Below, piece after piece: positions 8,329 through 16,865 of a stretch of DNA of 64,000 nucleotides. This stretch comes from Myxococcaceae bacterium (GTDB lineage Bacteria > Myxococcota_A > UBA9160). The notes beneath the pieces were generated by a model that was not told where the DNA came from, searched no databases, and worked only from the letters and a program-made list of their open reading frames with translations. The stretch covers positions 22,971 through 86,970 of the forward strand of contig CAJPFO010000058.1 of assembly GCA_905339255.1 (NCBI GenBank). The letters are read 5' to 3'. Numbering within the stretch: position 1 is the first letter of the stretch; every line of letters starts with the position of its first letter. Made by a program: the position numbers and the translations under genes.

Positions 8329-8832
8329 TTGAGCTCCGACGATCCGGGCGCCCCGCGCAGGTCGCCGTACATCACTCCCGAAGGAAGGCGCCGTCTCGAA
8401 GAAGAGCTCGACCGGCTCTGGCGCATCGAGCGCCCGCGCGTGACCCGCGAGGTTGCTGCGGCCGCGGCGCTCGGGGATCGCTCGGAGAATGCCGAGTACA
8501 TCTACGGCAAGAAACGCCTCCGCGAGATCGACCGCCGGCTCCACTTCCTGCGCAAGAGGCTCGACGAACTCCAGGTCGTGGCGGCGTCACCCGAGCAGGG
8601 AGGCCGGGTCTTCTTCGGCGCCTTCGTCACGCTCGAGAGCGAGACGGGAGAGGAAGTCGAGTACCGGATCGTCGGCCCCGACGAATCCGACGCGTCGTCG
8701 CGCTGGATCAGCATCGACTCGCCCATGGCACGAGCGCTGCTCCGCAAAGAAGAGGGCGACGAGGTCGTCGTCGTCCGCCCGGCGGGGCGTGCCTCGTTCA
8801 CGGTGGTTCGCATCCGCTACGAGCGCGGCTAG
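8329..8832 (+). CDS. greB: Transcription elongation factor GreB
   Basis: 167 residues. The protein binds the secondary channel of RNA polymerase and stimulates cleavage of backtracked transcripts. The N-terminal coiled coil contains ITPEGRRRLEEELDRLW and the tip region ALGDRSENAEYIYGKKRLREID, whose YGKKRLREID form marks GreB rather than GreA. The C-terminal FKBP-like domain ends in VVRIRYERG. A TTG start at 8329 is chosen because GGAAGG lies about 8 bases upstream; it begins 4 bases after the mobA stop. Its TAG stop is followed directly by a degenerate copy of the dispersed palindromic element. Confidence 0.9.
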   Translation: MSSDDPGAPRRSPYITPEGRRRLEEELDRLWRIERPRVTREVAAAAALGDRSENAEYIYGKKRLREIDRRLHFLRKRLDELQVVAASPEQGGRVFFGAFVTLESETGEEVEYRIVGPDESDASSRWISIDSPMARALLRKEEGDEVVVVRPAGRASFTVVRIRYERG

Positions 8833-8862
8833 GAAACCGACCCGAGGCGGATCGCGTCCTCA
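8830..8862 (+). repeat. Degenerate stop-linked palindromic repeat (copy F)
   Basis: Starts with the greB stop codon (TAGGAAACCGACCCGA) and ends with a TCCT arm. It shares the TAGGA and CCGACCCGA cores with copies A-C but the right arm is poorly conserved. It lies between converging greB and the small membrane protein gene. Confidence 0.4.
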
Positions 8863-9156
8863 GCCGAGCGGTTCGCCCGGGCCGGACTTCGCCGACTCGC
8901 GCGCTTTCGCGCGGCGGGTGTCGCGGATGTTCTGCACCGTGTAGTAGACGGCGAAGACCGACGAGAGACCGAGGATCGTCCGGTTGAACCAGGTGTACTT
9001 CGGATCGAAGTCCGGGTTCAAGAACTCGTCGTATCCCGCCCAGAGCACGAAGAAGTAGAGAAGCCCCGGCAGGAACCAGGGGTGATCGAAGGGGCCCATC
9101 GAACGCTGCGGCTTCTTCGCGGAGGCGCTACCGGCGGGCTTCGTCTGCTCGGCCAT
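8860..9156 (-). CDS. Small membrane protein, function unknown
   Basis: 98 residues. A basic, Ala/Lys-rich N-terminal tail precedes two hydrophobic segments (about 26-42, PWFLPGLLYFFVLWAGYDEF, and 61-77). A charged C-terminal tail follows. No family is recognised. It is the last gene of the leftward series helicase-hflX-EVE, separated from the EVE gene by 33 bases, so co-expression is plausible. Hydrophobicity and Lys/Arg placement look like a real inner-membrane protein rather than a shadow frame. Confidence 0.6.
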   Translation of the reverse strand: MAEQTKPAGSASAKKPQRSMGPFDHPWFLPGLLYFFVLWAGYDEFLNPDFDPKYTWFNRTILGLSSVFAVYYTVQNIRDTRRAKARESAKSGPGEPLG

Positions 9157-9189
9157 TCGTCTCGTCTCCCCGTGTCGGTCTCGAGAAGG

Positions 9190-9669
9190 CTAGCGCACCG
9201 AAACGCCGCCGAGTCGAAGGATCGCCTTCCACTCCTCGGCCGAGACGTGCTGGACCGAGAGCCGGTTGCCTTTGCGAAGCAGCGCCATGCCGGCGAGCTC
9301 GGGAGTCCCCCTCAACAGGGGGAGCGGAACCGGACGGGGGAATGCCCGGCCGTAGCGCACGTCGATCGCGACCCAGCGGGGGTTCGCGGGATCCGATCCG
9401 GGATCGTGGTACGGCGATCTGCGATCGAACTGGTGCGGATCGGGATACGCCTCGCGAACGACGCTCGCGGTTCCCACCACGGCCGGGGGGGCCGCATTCG
9501 AGTGGTAGAAGAGGATCCCGTCGCCGCGGCGGACTTCGTCGCGAAGCAGGTTTCGCGCCTGGTAGTTCCGGACACCTTCCCAGGGGGTGGTCCGGTCCTT
9601 CGACCGCGCGAGATCCTCGAACGAGAAGACCTCCGGCTCGGACTTGAGCAACCAGTAGCGCTTCGCCAA
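9190..9669 (-). CDS. EVE domain protein
   Basis: 159 residues consisting of a single EVE (PUA-like) domain, related to thymocyte nuclear protein 1. The family signature is clear: YWLLKSEPEVFSFEDL at the N-terminus, WEGVRNYQARNLLRD, GDGILFYHSN, VVGTASVVREAYPDP, and a C-terminal PELAGMALLRKGNRLSV. EVE domains are thought to bind modified bases in DNA or RNA. The start is a TTG at 9669 with GGGAGGA just upstream; the in-frame sequence before it is not family-like. It follows hflX by 13 bases. No methylation-dependent nuclease is fused or adjacent, so a housekeeping nucleic-acid role is likelier than restriction. Confidence 0.9.
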   Translation of the reverse strand: MAKRYWLLKSEPEVFSFEDLARSKDRTTPWEGVRNYQARNLLRDEVRRGDGILFYHSNAAPPAVVGTASVVREAYPDPHQFDRRSPYHDPGSDPANPRWVAIDVRYGRAFPRPVPLPLLRGTPELAGMALLRKGNRLSVQHVSAEEWKAILRLGGVSVR

Positions 9670-9682
9670 GGCGTCCTCCCGA

Positions 9683-10924
9683 TCATGCGAGCGCCGCGCG
9701 AAGCTTCGCGAGGAGCTCGGGTCTCGCACGCACGCGGACCCGTGTTCCGCGCTCGTCGTGTTCCTCTTCGACCACGCGACAGTTGGCTCGGATCTCGGCG
9801 AGTACCCGCGACCGGGTGTAGGGGATCTGCAGCTCGATCTCCTCCATGTCGCGCTCGAAGAACGACACGATCGCGGCGCGGAGTCTCGCGACGTCTTCGG
9901 GACGCTTGGCCGAGACGAGGATCGCGTCCGGGAACTCGTCCGAAAGAGACGCCTCCGCCTCGGCGCTCAAACGATCGCGTTTGTTGAGCACTCGCAGCAC
10001 CGGCGACGAGGAGGCGCCGATCTCCTCGAGCACCTCGCTCGTCACGCCGAGGTGCGAGCGGAACGCAGGGTCGGAGGCGTCGGCCACGTGGAGTTGCAGG
10101 TCGGAGTCGCGGGCTTCTTCGAGGGTCGAGCGGAACGACGCGACGAGATCGTGCGGCAGCTTCTGGATGAAGCCGACGGTATCCGAGACGAGGATCCGGG
10201 GGCGGGTTGGCGGCTCGATCGCGCGTACCGTCGTATCGAGCGTCGCGAAGAGCCGATCGGCCACGAGCACCGTACTCCCGGTGAGTGCGCGCATGAGAGA
10301 GGATTTCCCGGCATTGGTGTAGCCGACGAGCGCCACGGTGGCGTGCTCGGCTCGTCTGCGGCGGCGGCTCCCGCCTTCGTTCGCGATGGCGTCGAGCTCG
10401 CGTCGCAGCTCGGCCATCCGGTCGCGGAGCTTCCTGCGATCGAGCTCGAGGTGAGACTCGCCGGCCCCCTTGGCTCCGATCCCGCCGCCTTGCCGATCGC
10501 GCCCCGCGCCGCTCTCGCGAAGCCGTGGTGCGAGGTAGGCGAGCCGTGCGAGCTCGACCTGCAGGCGAGCTTCTCGGCTCCGGGCATGGCGATGGAAGAT
10601 CGCGAGGATCACTGCGGTTCGGTCGAGGACCTCGGCGCCCGTCGCCTTCTCGAGGTTTCGCGCCTGGCTCGGTGTGATCTCGTGATCGACGAGCACGGCC
10701 TCGACATCGGCGGCGAGCCGCACGAGATCGGCGAGCCTGCCTTCCCCGACGACCGCTCCCGCGGCGAGCGCCGAGCGCTTCTGCATGACGCGCCCCGTGA
10801 CGTCGTAGCCGAGCGTCTTCGCGAGCCTCGCGAGTTCGTCGAGCGAGGCGGTGTGCTCGGAATCGCTCGTCGGAGGGATCTGGACTCCGACGAGCAGGGC
10901 GCGGGAGCGCCGGGGTTCGCTCAC
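9683..10924 (-). CDS. hflX: Ribosome-associated GTPase HflX
   Basis: 413 residues. An N-terminal HflX-specific domain (EITPSQARNLEKATGAEVLDRT, a coiled-coil segment with GGIGAKGAGESHLELDRR) precedes a GTPase domain with G1 GYTNAGKSSL, a G2/switch I threonine in LFATLDTT, G3 DTVG and G4 NKRD. HflX splits or rescues stalled ribosomes. The GTG start overlaps the upstream helicase stop as GTGA (10921-10924). No hfq or other hfl genes are adjacent. The Gly-rich linker GKAG-type region is intact and length fits the family. Confidence 0.93.
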   Translation of the reverse strand: MSEPRRSRALLVGVQIPPTSDSEHTASLDELARLAKTLGYDVTGRVMQKRSALAAGAVVGEGRLADLVRLAADVEAVLVDHEITPSQARNLEKATGAEVLDRTAVILAIFHRHARSREARLQVELARLAYLAPRLRESGAGRDRQGGGIGAKGAGESHLELDRRKLRDRMAELRRELDAIANEGGSRRRRRAEHATVALVGYTNAGKSSLMRALTGSTVLVADRLFATLDTTVRAIEPPTRPRILVSDTVGFIQKLPHDLVASFRSTLEEARDSDLQLHVADASDPAFRSHLGVTSEVLEEIGASSSPVLRVLNKRDRLSAEAEASLSDEFPDAILVSAKRPEDVARLRAAIVSFFERDMEEIELQIPYTRSRVLAEIRANCRVVEEEHDERGTRVRVRARPELLAKLRAALA

Positions 10925-13509
10925 GTTCCGATCCTCCGCAGTCGCAGGATCGGGCCCTCGGGAGCCGGGTCCTCGCGCAGGTCGACCTCGGCAACGAGGC
11001 ACCAGAGGTTCTCGTCCGCTGGATCGACCAGGGTCTGCATCGATTCGAAGCGCTGCGGTGCGACCTCCCGAAGTGTGGTCCACTGCGGCCTGCGCGCCTC
11101 GGGTGTGGCGACGACCTCGCCGTACTCCTCGAAAAAGGGAGCGAGCTCCGAGTGGAAGCGTCGAGGTTCCCAGGGATCGTCGGGGTCCTGCACCACGCAG
11201 CGCGCCGCTTCTTCGAAATCGCGGTCGGCGAGCGCACGAACCAGACGATGCCATTCCTGGCGGACGCGAGCGGCGAAGACGCGCGGATCGGCCGCGAGCG
11301 TCCGCGGCTTCCGGGACGGAGCGAGCGGCGCCTCGGTCTCGCGCGTCGGCGCTGGCGAGACCAGGCTCTCCCACTCCTCGGCGAGACTCGCATCGGTGCG
11401 TTCGACGAGCGCCCGAAGCCAGGCGCGGATCTCCTCGAGATCCTCGCTGCGAAGACCCTCCGGAACGTTCTGCGTGAGCGTCGCTTCGACCTGCCCCAGA
11501 TGCCGGAGGAGCAGCCCTTCGTACCGCTCGAGCCCGTACTCGCGGACGTAATCTCCGAAGTCGAGAAACCCCTCAGCCATCTCGCGGGCGATCGACTTCG
11601 GCCGGATGTTCTCGGCCGAGAGCCACGGGTGCTTCTCGACGAAGAGATCGAAGGTCGCATAGGAGAAGTCCGCGAGCGGCTTCGGCCAGGTGACGTCCTC
11701 GAGCTCGCGGATGCGGTCCTCGTAGGGAACGCCGTCGGCCTTGAGCTCGGCCAGCCGGCGCCGCTTCGCGTGGTCCGCCTGGCGGAGCAGGATCGGGCGT
11801 GGGTTCTCGAGAATCGCCTCGACGAGGGAGAGCACGTCGAGCGCCCAGTTCGGTGAATCGGGGTCGAGGGCCGAGACCGCTTCGACGAGATAGAGCGAGA
11901 GCGTGTGGTGGAGGGAGAAGTCGCGCTGCAGGTCCTCGTGGACGCGGACCCGCAGTGCGCCGTCGCGCGCGTCGCGAGAGACCTCGACGATCCCGGCGCG
12001 ACGGAGCGATCGGAAGAGGACGGCCGCCTCGCGGCGCAGGCGCCGCTTCACTCGCGCGTCTTCGTGCGAGCGATCGACGAGGTCGACGAGGGCCCGGTAG
12101 CCCGCGCCGCTCTCGCCTCGCCCGTCTCCGCGTTGAAGGACCGCCACCAGCATCCCCGGAGTCACCTGGAAGCGCGAGACGAGCGGTTCCGGGGGGCGTG
12201 TCGCGAGGCGATCGAACGTCTCGCGGTCCCACGGGACGAAGCCCTTCGTCGGGGGCCGCACCTTCACCGCCTTGCGCCGTCCGCTGCGCGGATCGGCGGC
12301 CTTCGCGTCGGCACGGCGGTTCAGTACCACGTGCTCGGGCGCGATCGCCACCACGCTTCCGCGCTCGTCGAACCCCTTGCGTCCTGCACGGCCGGCGATC
12401 TGCCGGAAGTCGCGCACCGAGAGGATCGAGGTCTTCTCACCGTCGTACTTGCAGAGCTTCGAGAAGAGCACGCTGCGGATCGGGACGTTCACACCGACGC
12501 CGAGCGTGTCGGTTCCGCAGATCACCTTGAGGAGACCCTGCTGCGAGAGGCGTTCGACGAGCAGGCGATACCGCGGAAGCAGTCCGGCGTGGTGGATGCC
12601 GATTCCTGCGCGGACGAAGCGATGCACGTCGCGGCCGTACGGCGTGTCGAAACGGAAGCCGCCGATCGCGGCCCCCACGCGCTGCCGCTCCTCGCGCGAG
12701 AGGAGCGGGGTCGAGGTGAGGGCTTGTGCGAGATCGGCGCACTCGCGCTGCGTGAAGCTCACCACGTACACCGGAGCCTTGCCCTCGGAAACGAGCTTCT
12801 CGATCGCCTCGTGGAGGAGGTCCTCGCGGTATTCGAAGTCGAGCGGAACGGGGCGTTCGTTCGACGTCACGTGCGAGATCTCACGGCCGGTCCGCCGGTG
12901 CAGGGCCTCCTCGATTCCGAGCGTCGGCCCGAGCGTCGCGGACATGAGCAAGAAGGTGGTTCTCGGCAGCTCGAGAAGGGGGATCTGCCAGGCGCTGCCC
13001 CGCTCGCGATCCGAGTAGTAGTGGAACTCGTCCATCACCACGTACGGGGCATCGACGGCTTCGCCCTGGCGGAGCGCCATCTGCGCGAGCACCTCGGCGG
13101 TGCAGCAGACGATCGGCGCCGCCGCATTGATGCTCGCGTCGCCCGTGAGCATGCCGACGTTCACGGCGCCGAAGTCTCCGCAGAGCGCGAAGAACTTCTC
13201 GGAGGCGAGCGCCTTCACGGGGCACGTGTAGAAGGATCGCTTGCCCTCGGCAAGCGCCTTGAAGTGGAGTGCGGTGGCGACGAGCGACTTTCCGGAGCCG
13301 GTGGGGGTCGAGAGGATCACGTGTCTCCCCGAGACGAGTTCGAGGAGCGCCTCTTCCTGCGCGGGGTAGGGGGAAACCCCGGTCGCCGCCACCCAGCCGA
13401 GGAAGCGGTCGAGGACGATCTCGGGCCCCGCGCCTTCCCGCGGGCCCGGAAGCCATGCGAGGAGCGTCGGCCGCGTCGGGGAGGGGGTTGCGGCTTCGGG
13501 AGCGGGCAC
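10921..13509 (-). CDS. Ski2-like DEAD/DEAH-box helicase with DUF3516-type C-terminus
   Basis: 862 residues from a GTG at 13509. RecA-like domain 1 has Walker A STPTGSGKS, motif Ia CPVKALASEKF and a DEFH box (VVMDEFHYYSDRERG). SAT (LLMSATLG) follows. Domain 2 carries GIGIHHAGLLPRYR, GTDTLGVGVNVP and the motif VI QIAGRAGRKG, all typical of Ski2/Mtr4-like RNA or DNA helicases. The long C-terminal half matches the DUF3516 group common in actinobacteria. A role in RNA turnover or ribosome biogenesis would fit the overlapping hflX gene, but this is inference. The ribosome site is weak; the start is chosen because the protein begins to look conserved here. Confidence 0.85.
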   Translation of the reverse strand: MPAPEAATPSPTRPTLLAWLPGPREGAGPEIVLDRFLGWVAATGVSPYPAQEEALLELVSGRHVILSTPTGSGKSLVATALHFKALAEGKRSFYTCPVKALASEKFFALCGDFGAVNVGMLTGDASINAAAPIVCCTAEVLAQMALRQGEAVDAPYVVMDEFHYYSDRERGSAWQIPLLELPRTTFLLMSATLGPTLGIEEALHRRTGREISHVTSNERPVPLDFEYREDLLHEAIEKLVSEGKAPVYVVSFTQRECADLAQALTSTPLLSREERQRVGAAIGGFRFDTPYGRDVHRFVRAGIGIHHAGLLPRYRLLVERLSQQGLLKVICGTDTLGVGVNVPIRSVLFSKLCKYDGEKTSILSVRDFRQIAGRAGRKGFDERGSVVAIAPEHVVLNRRADAKAADPRSGRRKAVKVRPPTKGFVPWDRETFDRLATRPPEPLVSRFQVTPGMLVAVLQRGDGRGESGAGYRALVDLVDRSHEDARVKRRLRREAAVLFRSLRRAGIVEVSRDARDGALRVRVHEDLQRDFSLHHTLSLYLVEAVSALDPDSPNWALDVLSLVEAILENPRPILLRQADHAKRRRLAELKADGVPYEDRIRELEDVTWPKPLADFSYATFDLFVEKHPWLSAENIRPKSIAREMAEGFLDFGDYVREYGLERYEGLLLRHLGQVEATLTQNVPEGLRSEDLEEIRAWLRALVERTDASLAEEWESLVSPAPTRETEAPLAPSRKPRTLAADPRVFAARVRQEWHRLVRALADRDFEEAARCVVQDPDDPWEPRRFHSELAPFFEEYGEVVATPEARRPQWTTLREVAPQRFESMQTLVDPADENLWCLVAEVDLREDPAPEGPILRLRRIGT

Positions 13510-13606
13510 GTCCGGCAGGGTAGGCGACGGAGCACGCGAACGAAGCCCTCCACTTCGAGCGGCTCCCTGCCGATGCGCCCGGCATGGCGCCCTCCCCGGA
13601 GAAGCC

Positions 13607-15763
13607 TTGAGTCTGGTTGCGCTCTCGCTGGCCCTGGTCGTCCTCGCTGCCGCCTTCGCGCTGGTGCGGGGCCGCGTCCGCGCGCTCGAGGCGGCGCACT
13701 CTGAGAGCCAGGCGCGCCTCGAGCTCTTCGTCCAGGCCATTTCCGACGGGTACATGGAGTGGGAGATCGCCACCGATCGGCTTCGCTTTTCCGAGCGCTT
13801 CCGCGAGCTCGTCGGCCTCGAGGCCGAGGCGACCTGCCCGTACGCGAGCTTCGAGGAGCGTCTCCACCCGGACGATCGCGCGATCACGTTCGCTTCGATG
13901 CAGGCGCATCTCGAGCAGGGCGCGGCGTACCTGGTCGAGTACCGGCTCCGCGCGCGAGATGGAGGGTGGCGCTGGTTCGAATCGAGGGCGATGACGGTTC
14001 GCGACGAAGCGGGTCGTCCGGTCCGCGTGATCGGAAGCCTCGCCGACATCGATTCCCGCAAGCGCGCCGAAGAGGCCGAGCGGGCGCGCACGGCGGAAGT
14101 CGAGCAGGCACGAGATCGGATCGCGCAGCAGGCGTCGGCGCTCGCGGCCCTGAACGACGAGCTCGCGCAGGCCCGCGATCTGGCACTCGATGCCGTCCGA
14201 GCCAAGTCGAGCTTCCTCGCGAGCGTGAGCCACGAGATTCGGACCCCGATGAACGCCGTGATCGGAGTGGCCGGGTTGCTTCTCGAAGGCGAGCTTTCTT
14301 CGGAACAACGCGAACTCGCCGAGACGCTCCGGGCTGCGGGCGACCAGCTCCTCGGCCTGGTCGACCAGATCCTCGACTTCTCCCGCCTCGACGAGGGCCG
14401 GGTGAGCCTCGAGCACGCCGACTTCGAGGTCCGCGAGGTGGTCGAGGACTGCATCGGTCGCTTCCTCCCGAAAGCGCGAGCACGAGAGCTCACCCTCGAC
14501 GCGAGGATCGATCCCTCGGTCCCGGCCTACGTCTCGAGCGATCCCTCGCGAATCCGCCAGATCATCGACCATCTGCTCGAGAACGCGATCAAGTTCACGG
14601 AGCGTGGCGGCGTGTCGATCTCCGTCGGCGCCGAGAGCCTCGACGGCGGATTCGCGATGCTCCGCTTCGGGGTCATCGACACCGGGATCGGGATCGCGCC
14701 GGACCTCCAGGGAAGGCTCTTCCAGCCCTTCACGCAGATCGACGGCTCGTTCTCGCGTCGGTACGGGGGCACCGGGCTCGGACTCGCGATCTGCCGGAAG
14801 CTCGTCGAGATGCTCGGTGGGGAAATCGACGTCGTGAGTTCTCCGGGCGAGGGCTCCTGCTTCCGCTTCACGGTGCGGGTCGAAGTGAAGCATGCCGCCG
14901 CGTCGCTCGTTCTGGCCTCGCTCGAACTTCGCGGCCTGCGGGCCCTCGTGATCGAATCGGCCGACCGCCGCGAGGACGTGCTGCGTCATCAGCTCGAAGG
15001 GCTCGGAGTCGACGTCGTCGCAGTGTCCGAGGCGGATTCCGACGCCGTGGTCGAGCGAGCCCGCGCCGCGGTCCGGGAAGGAAAGCCCTTCGATCTCCTC
15101 TTCGTCGCGCAGACGCTGCCGGGCGAGGTCGCGTTCGAGATCGTCCCGCGTCTGCGCGCGGAGCTCGAGTTCGGTCGCCTTCGCGCGTTCCTGCTCACGA
15201 CCTCGATCTCTCGGCGGGGCTTCGTGCGCGCGCGCGAAGCGGGATTCGCTGCGCAGATCACGCTTCCGGTCCGCCAATCGCATCTCCACGACGTGGCGCT
15301 CGCCGCGCTCCTCGACCGCGGAATGGCGGCCGTGGTGCCCCCGCTCGCGGCGCGGCCCGCGAACGCACGTCCACGGGTGCTCGTCGCCGAGGACAATCCC
15401 GTGAACCAGAAGCTCGCGCGGCGCATGCTCGAGAAGCTCGGCTTCGAGGTCGAGCTCGTCGAAAATGGCCTCGATGCCGTGAAGGCGATGTCCTCGGGAA
15501 GCTACGACGCGATCCTGATGGATTGCCAGATGCCCCGCATGGACGGCTTCGAGGCCACCCGCGAAATCCGGCGCCGCGAGGGGCCCGGAAGGCATACGCC
15601 GATCATCGCAGTGACCGCGAATGCGATGCCCGGAGACCGGGAGCGCTGTCTCGATGCCGGAATGGACGACTACGTGCCGAAGCCGGTGCGTCGCGAGGTG
15701 CTGGCCGATACGCTGCGCCGCCTGATCGGGCAGGCCGTCCGAAGCGAGGCGTGCGCGGGGTAG
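13607..15763 (+). CDS. Membrane-anchored hybrid histidine kinase with PAS and two receiver domains
   Basis: 718 residues from a TTG preceded by GGAGAAG. One N-terminal helix (1-21) anchors it. A PAS_3-type domain (about 37-152) ends in DGGWRWFESRAM and is followed by a coiled coil. HisKA has phospho-accepting His209 ([11 protein letters not shown]); the ATPase domain has ENAIKF and GGTGLGL motifs. A first receiver-like domain (about 455-570) has lost the acceptor Asp, reading LLFVAQTLPG where LLxxD is expected. The last receiver (about 588-705) is intact, with EDN near the start, ILMDCQMPRMDG and a PKPV lysine. No cognate output regulator is adjacent. The second REC probably passes the phosphate on to an unknown partner. 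Confidence 0.9.
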   Translation: MSLVALSLALVVLAAAFALVRGRVRALEAAHSESQARLELFVQAISDGYMEWEIATDRLRFSERFRELVGLEAEATCPYASFEERLHPDDRAITFASMQAHLEQGAAYLVEYRLRARDGGWRWFESRAMTVRDEAGRPVRVIGSLADIDSRKRAEEAERARTAEVEQARDRIAQQASALAALNDELAQARDLALDAVRAKSSFLASVSHEIRTPMNAVIGVAGLLLEGELSSEQRELAETLRAAGDQLLGLVDQILDFSRLDEGRVSLEHADFEVREVVEDCIGRFLPKARARELTLDARIDPSVPAYVSSDPSRIRQIIDHLLENAIKFTERGGVSISVGAESLDGGFAMLRFGVIDTGIGIAPDLQGRLFQPFTQIDGSFSRRYGGTGLGLAICRKLVEMLGGEIDVVSSPGEGSCFRFTVRVEVKHAAASLVLASLELRGLRALVIESADRREDVLRHQLEGLGVDVVAVSEADSDAVVERARAAVREGKPFDLLFVAQTLPGEVAFEIVPRLRAELEFGRLRAFLLTTSISRRGFVRAREAGFAAQITLPVRQSHLHDVALAALLDRGMAAVVPPLAARPANARPRVLVAEDNPVNQKLARRMLEKLGFEVELVENGLDAVKAMSSGSYDAILMDCQMPRMDGFEATREIRRREGPGRHTPIIAVTANAMPGDRERCLDAGMDDYVPKPVRREVLADTLRRLIGQAVRSEACAG

Positions 15764-15850
15764 ACCCGACGCCGAGGTCCGCAACGCGTGGTGGCGACCC
15801 GCTTCGGCGTCCCCGTGGCCTCTGATCCCGGGTCGGTGTCCGCGGCACGC

Positions 15851-15880
15851 ACCCCACCGTCGGCCGGCGGGGCGTGGGGT
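15851..15880. terminator. Candidate bidirectional terminator hairpin
   Basis: ACCCCAC (15851-15857) and GTGGGGT (15874-15880) form a 7-bp perfect stem, with further G/C pairing possible inside the 16-base loop. It lies in the 120-base gap between the converging hybrid kinase and Sel1 genes. No T-run is present, so efficiency is uncertain. Confidence 0.35.
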
Positions 15881-15883
15881 CGG

Positions 15884-16741
15884 CTACGGATCCCTGCGGG
15901 AGGCGCTCGCTCCCGCCTCGATCGCTTCGAGCCGCGCGCGCGCCTCTTCGGATCCGAGCGCTGCAGCACGCCGATACCACGCGAGCGCGGCGTTCGGATC
16001 TGCGGTGGCGCCTCGCGCTCCGGTCTCGTGGAGCGCGCCGAGCGCGAAGGCCGCGAGGGCGTTGTCGGACTCCGCCGCGTCTTCCAGGTATCGGAGGCCG
16101 GCGGAGTCGTCGCGCAGCACGCCCTCGCCGCGAAGGAACGAGAGCGCCGCCTCGGCCTGCGCGTCGGCGTCGCCGTGAGAGGCGGCGTCGATTCGCCAGC
16201 GCGCCGCGAGGGTGAGATCGCGCGGCACACCGATCCCTTCGAAGTATGCGCGCGCGAGCCAGCGCTTCGCCGCGAGGTCTCCCTTCTCCGCAGCCTTCCG
16301 ATACCAGCGAGCGGCCTCCTCGGGATTGCGCGCGACGCCGATCCCGTGCTCGAACGTCCATGCGAGGGCGAACTGCGCGTCGACGCCTCCCTGCTCGGCC
16401 GCCGCGAGCGTGTAGCGGAACGCGGCCACGGGATCCGCGGTCGTGCCCCGACCTTCGCGAAGCAAGAGACCCGCGAGAAGCTGTGCATCGGCCGATCCCT
16501 GCGCGGCGGCGAGCTTCGCGAGGCGAAGCGCCTCGGCATCGTCGCGCACCACTCCGACGCCGTTCGCGAGTGCGAGCGCGAGCGAGGCACGAGCCTCCCG
16601 ATCGCCGCTCCCGGCCGCGGCCCGGAGGATTTCGATCGGGTCGGTCGCCGCGGCCGGAGACCCGCCGGGGGAGGGGGCCGTCTCCCCGCAGGCGGCCGTG
16701 AGCCACGCCAGGCCGAGCAGGACCCGGCACCACCGCTTCAT
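15884..16741 (-). CDS. Sel1-repeat lipoprotein
   Basis: 285 residues. A lipoprotein-type signal sequence (residues 1-18, lipobox LTAAC) targets it to a membrane. The rest is a chain of about six Sel1-like (TPR-related) repeats with the typical AxxxLAxxYxxGxGVxxDxxEAxxWYRKAAxxGxxxA pattern, for example EHGIGVARNPEEAARWYRKA and YFEGIGVPRDLTLAARW. Such proteins act as protein-binding scaffolds, often for envelope signalling. It is transcribed divergently from the M16 peptidase, which may share its promoter region. No enzymatic domain is seen. Confidence 0.88.
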   Translation of the reverse strand: MKRWCRVLLGLAWLTAACGETAPSPGGSPAAATDPIEILRAAAGSGDREARASLALALANGVGVVRDDAEALRLAKLAAAQGSADAQLLAGLLLREGRGTTADPVAAFRYTLAAAEQGGVDAQFALAWTFEHGIGVARNPEEAARWYRKAAEKGDLAAKRWLARAYFEGIGVPRDLTLAARWRIDAASHGDADAQAEAALSFLRGEGVLRDDSAGLRYLEDAAESDNALAAFALGALHETGARGATADPNAALAWYRRAAALGSEEARARLEAIEAGASASRRDP

Positions 16742-16865
16742 GGACGGAGGATCGCTCCTGCTGCCCCGCGTGGCCAGCGTCGGTTCGAATAGCCGGGGCC
16801 CGTCGGGCGCCTCATGAGTCGGTCGGGAACCCGCTACCGTCCGCGCCGCCACCTCGGGAGGAATC

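Noticed and set aside
9190..9669. EVE protein as part of a defence island
   Set aside because: It is a lone EVE domain downstream of hflX with no McrB-like or other nuclease partner.
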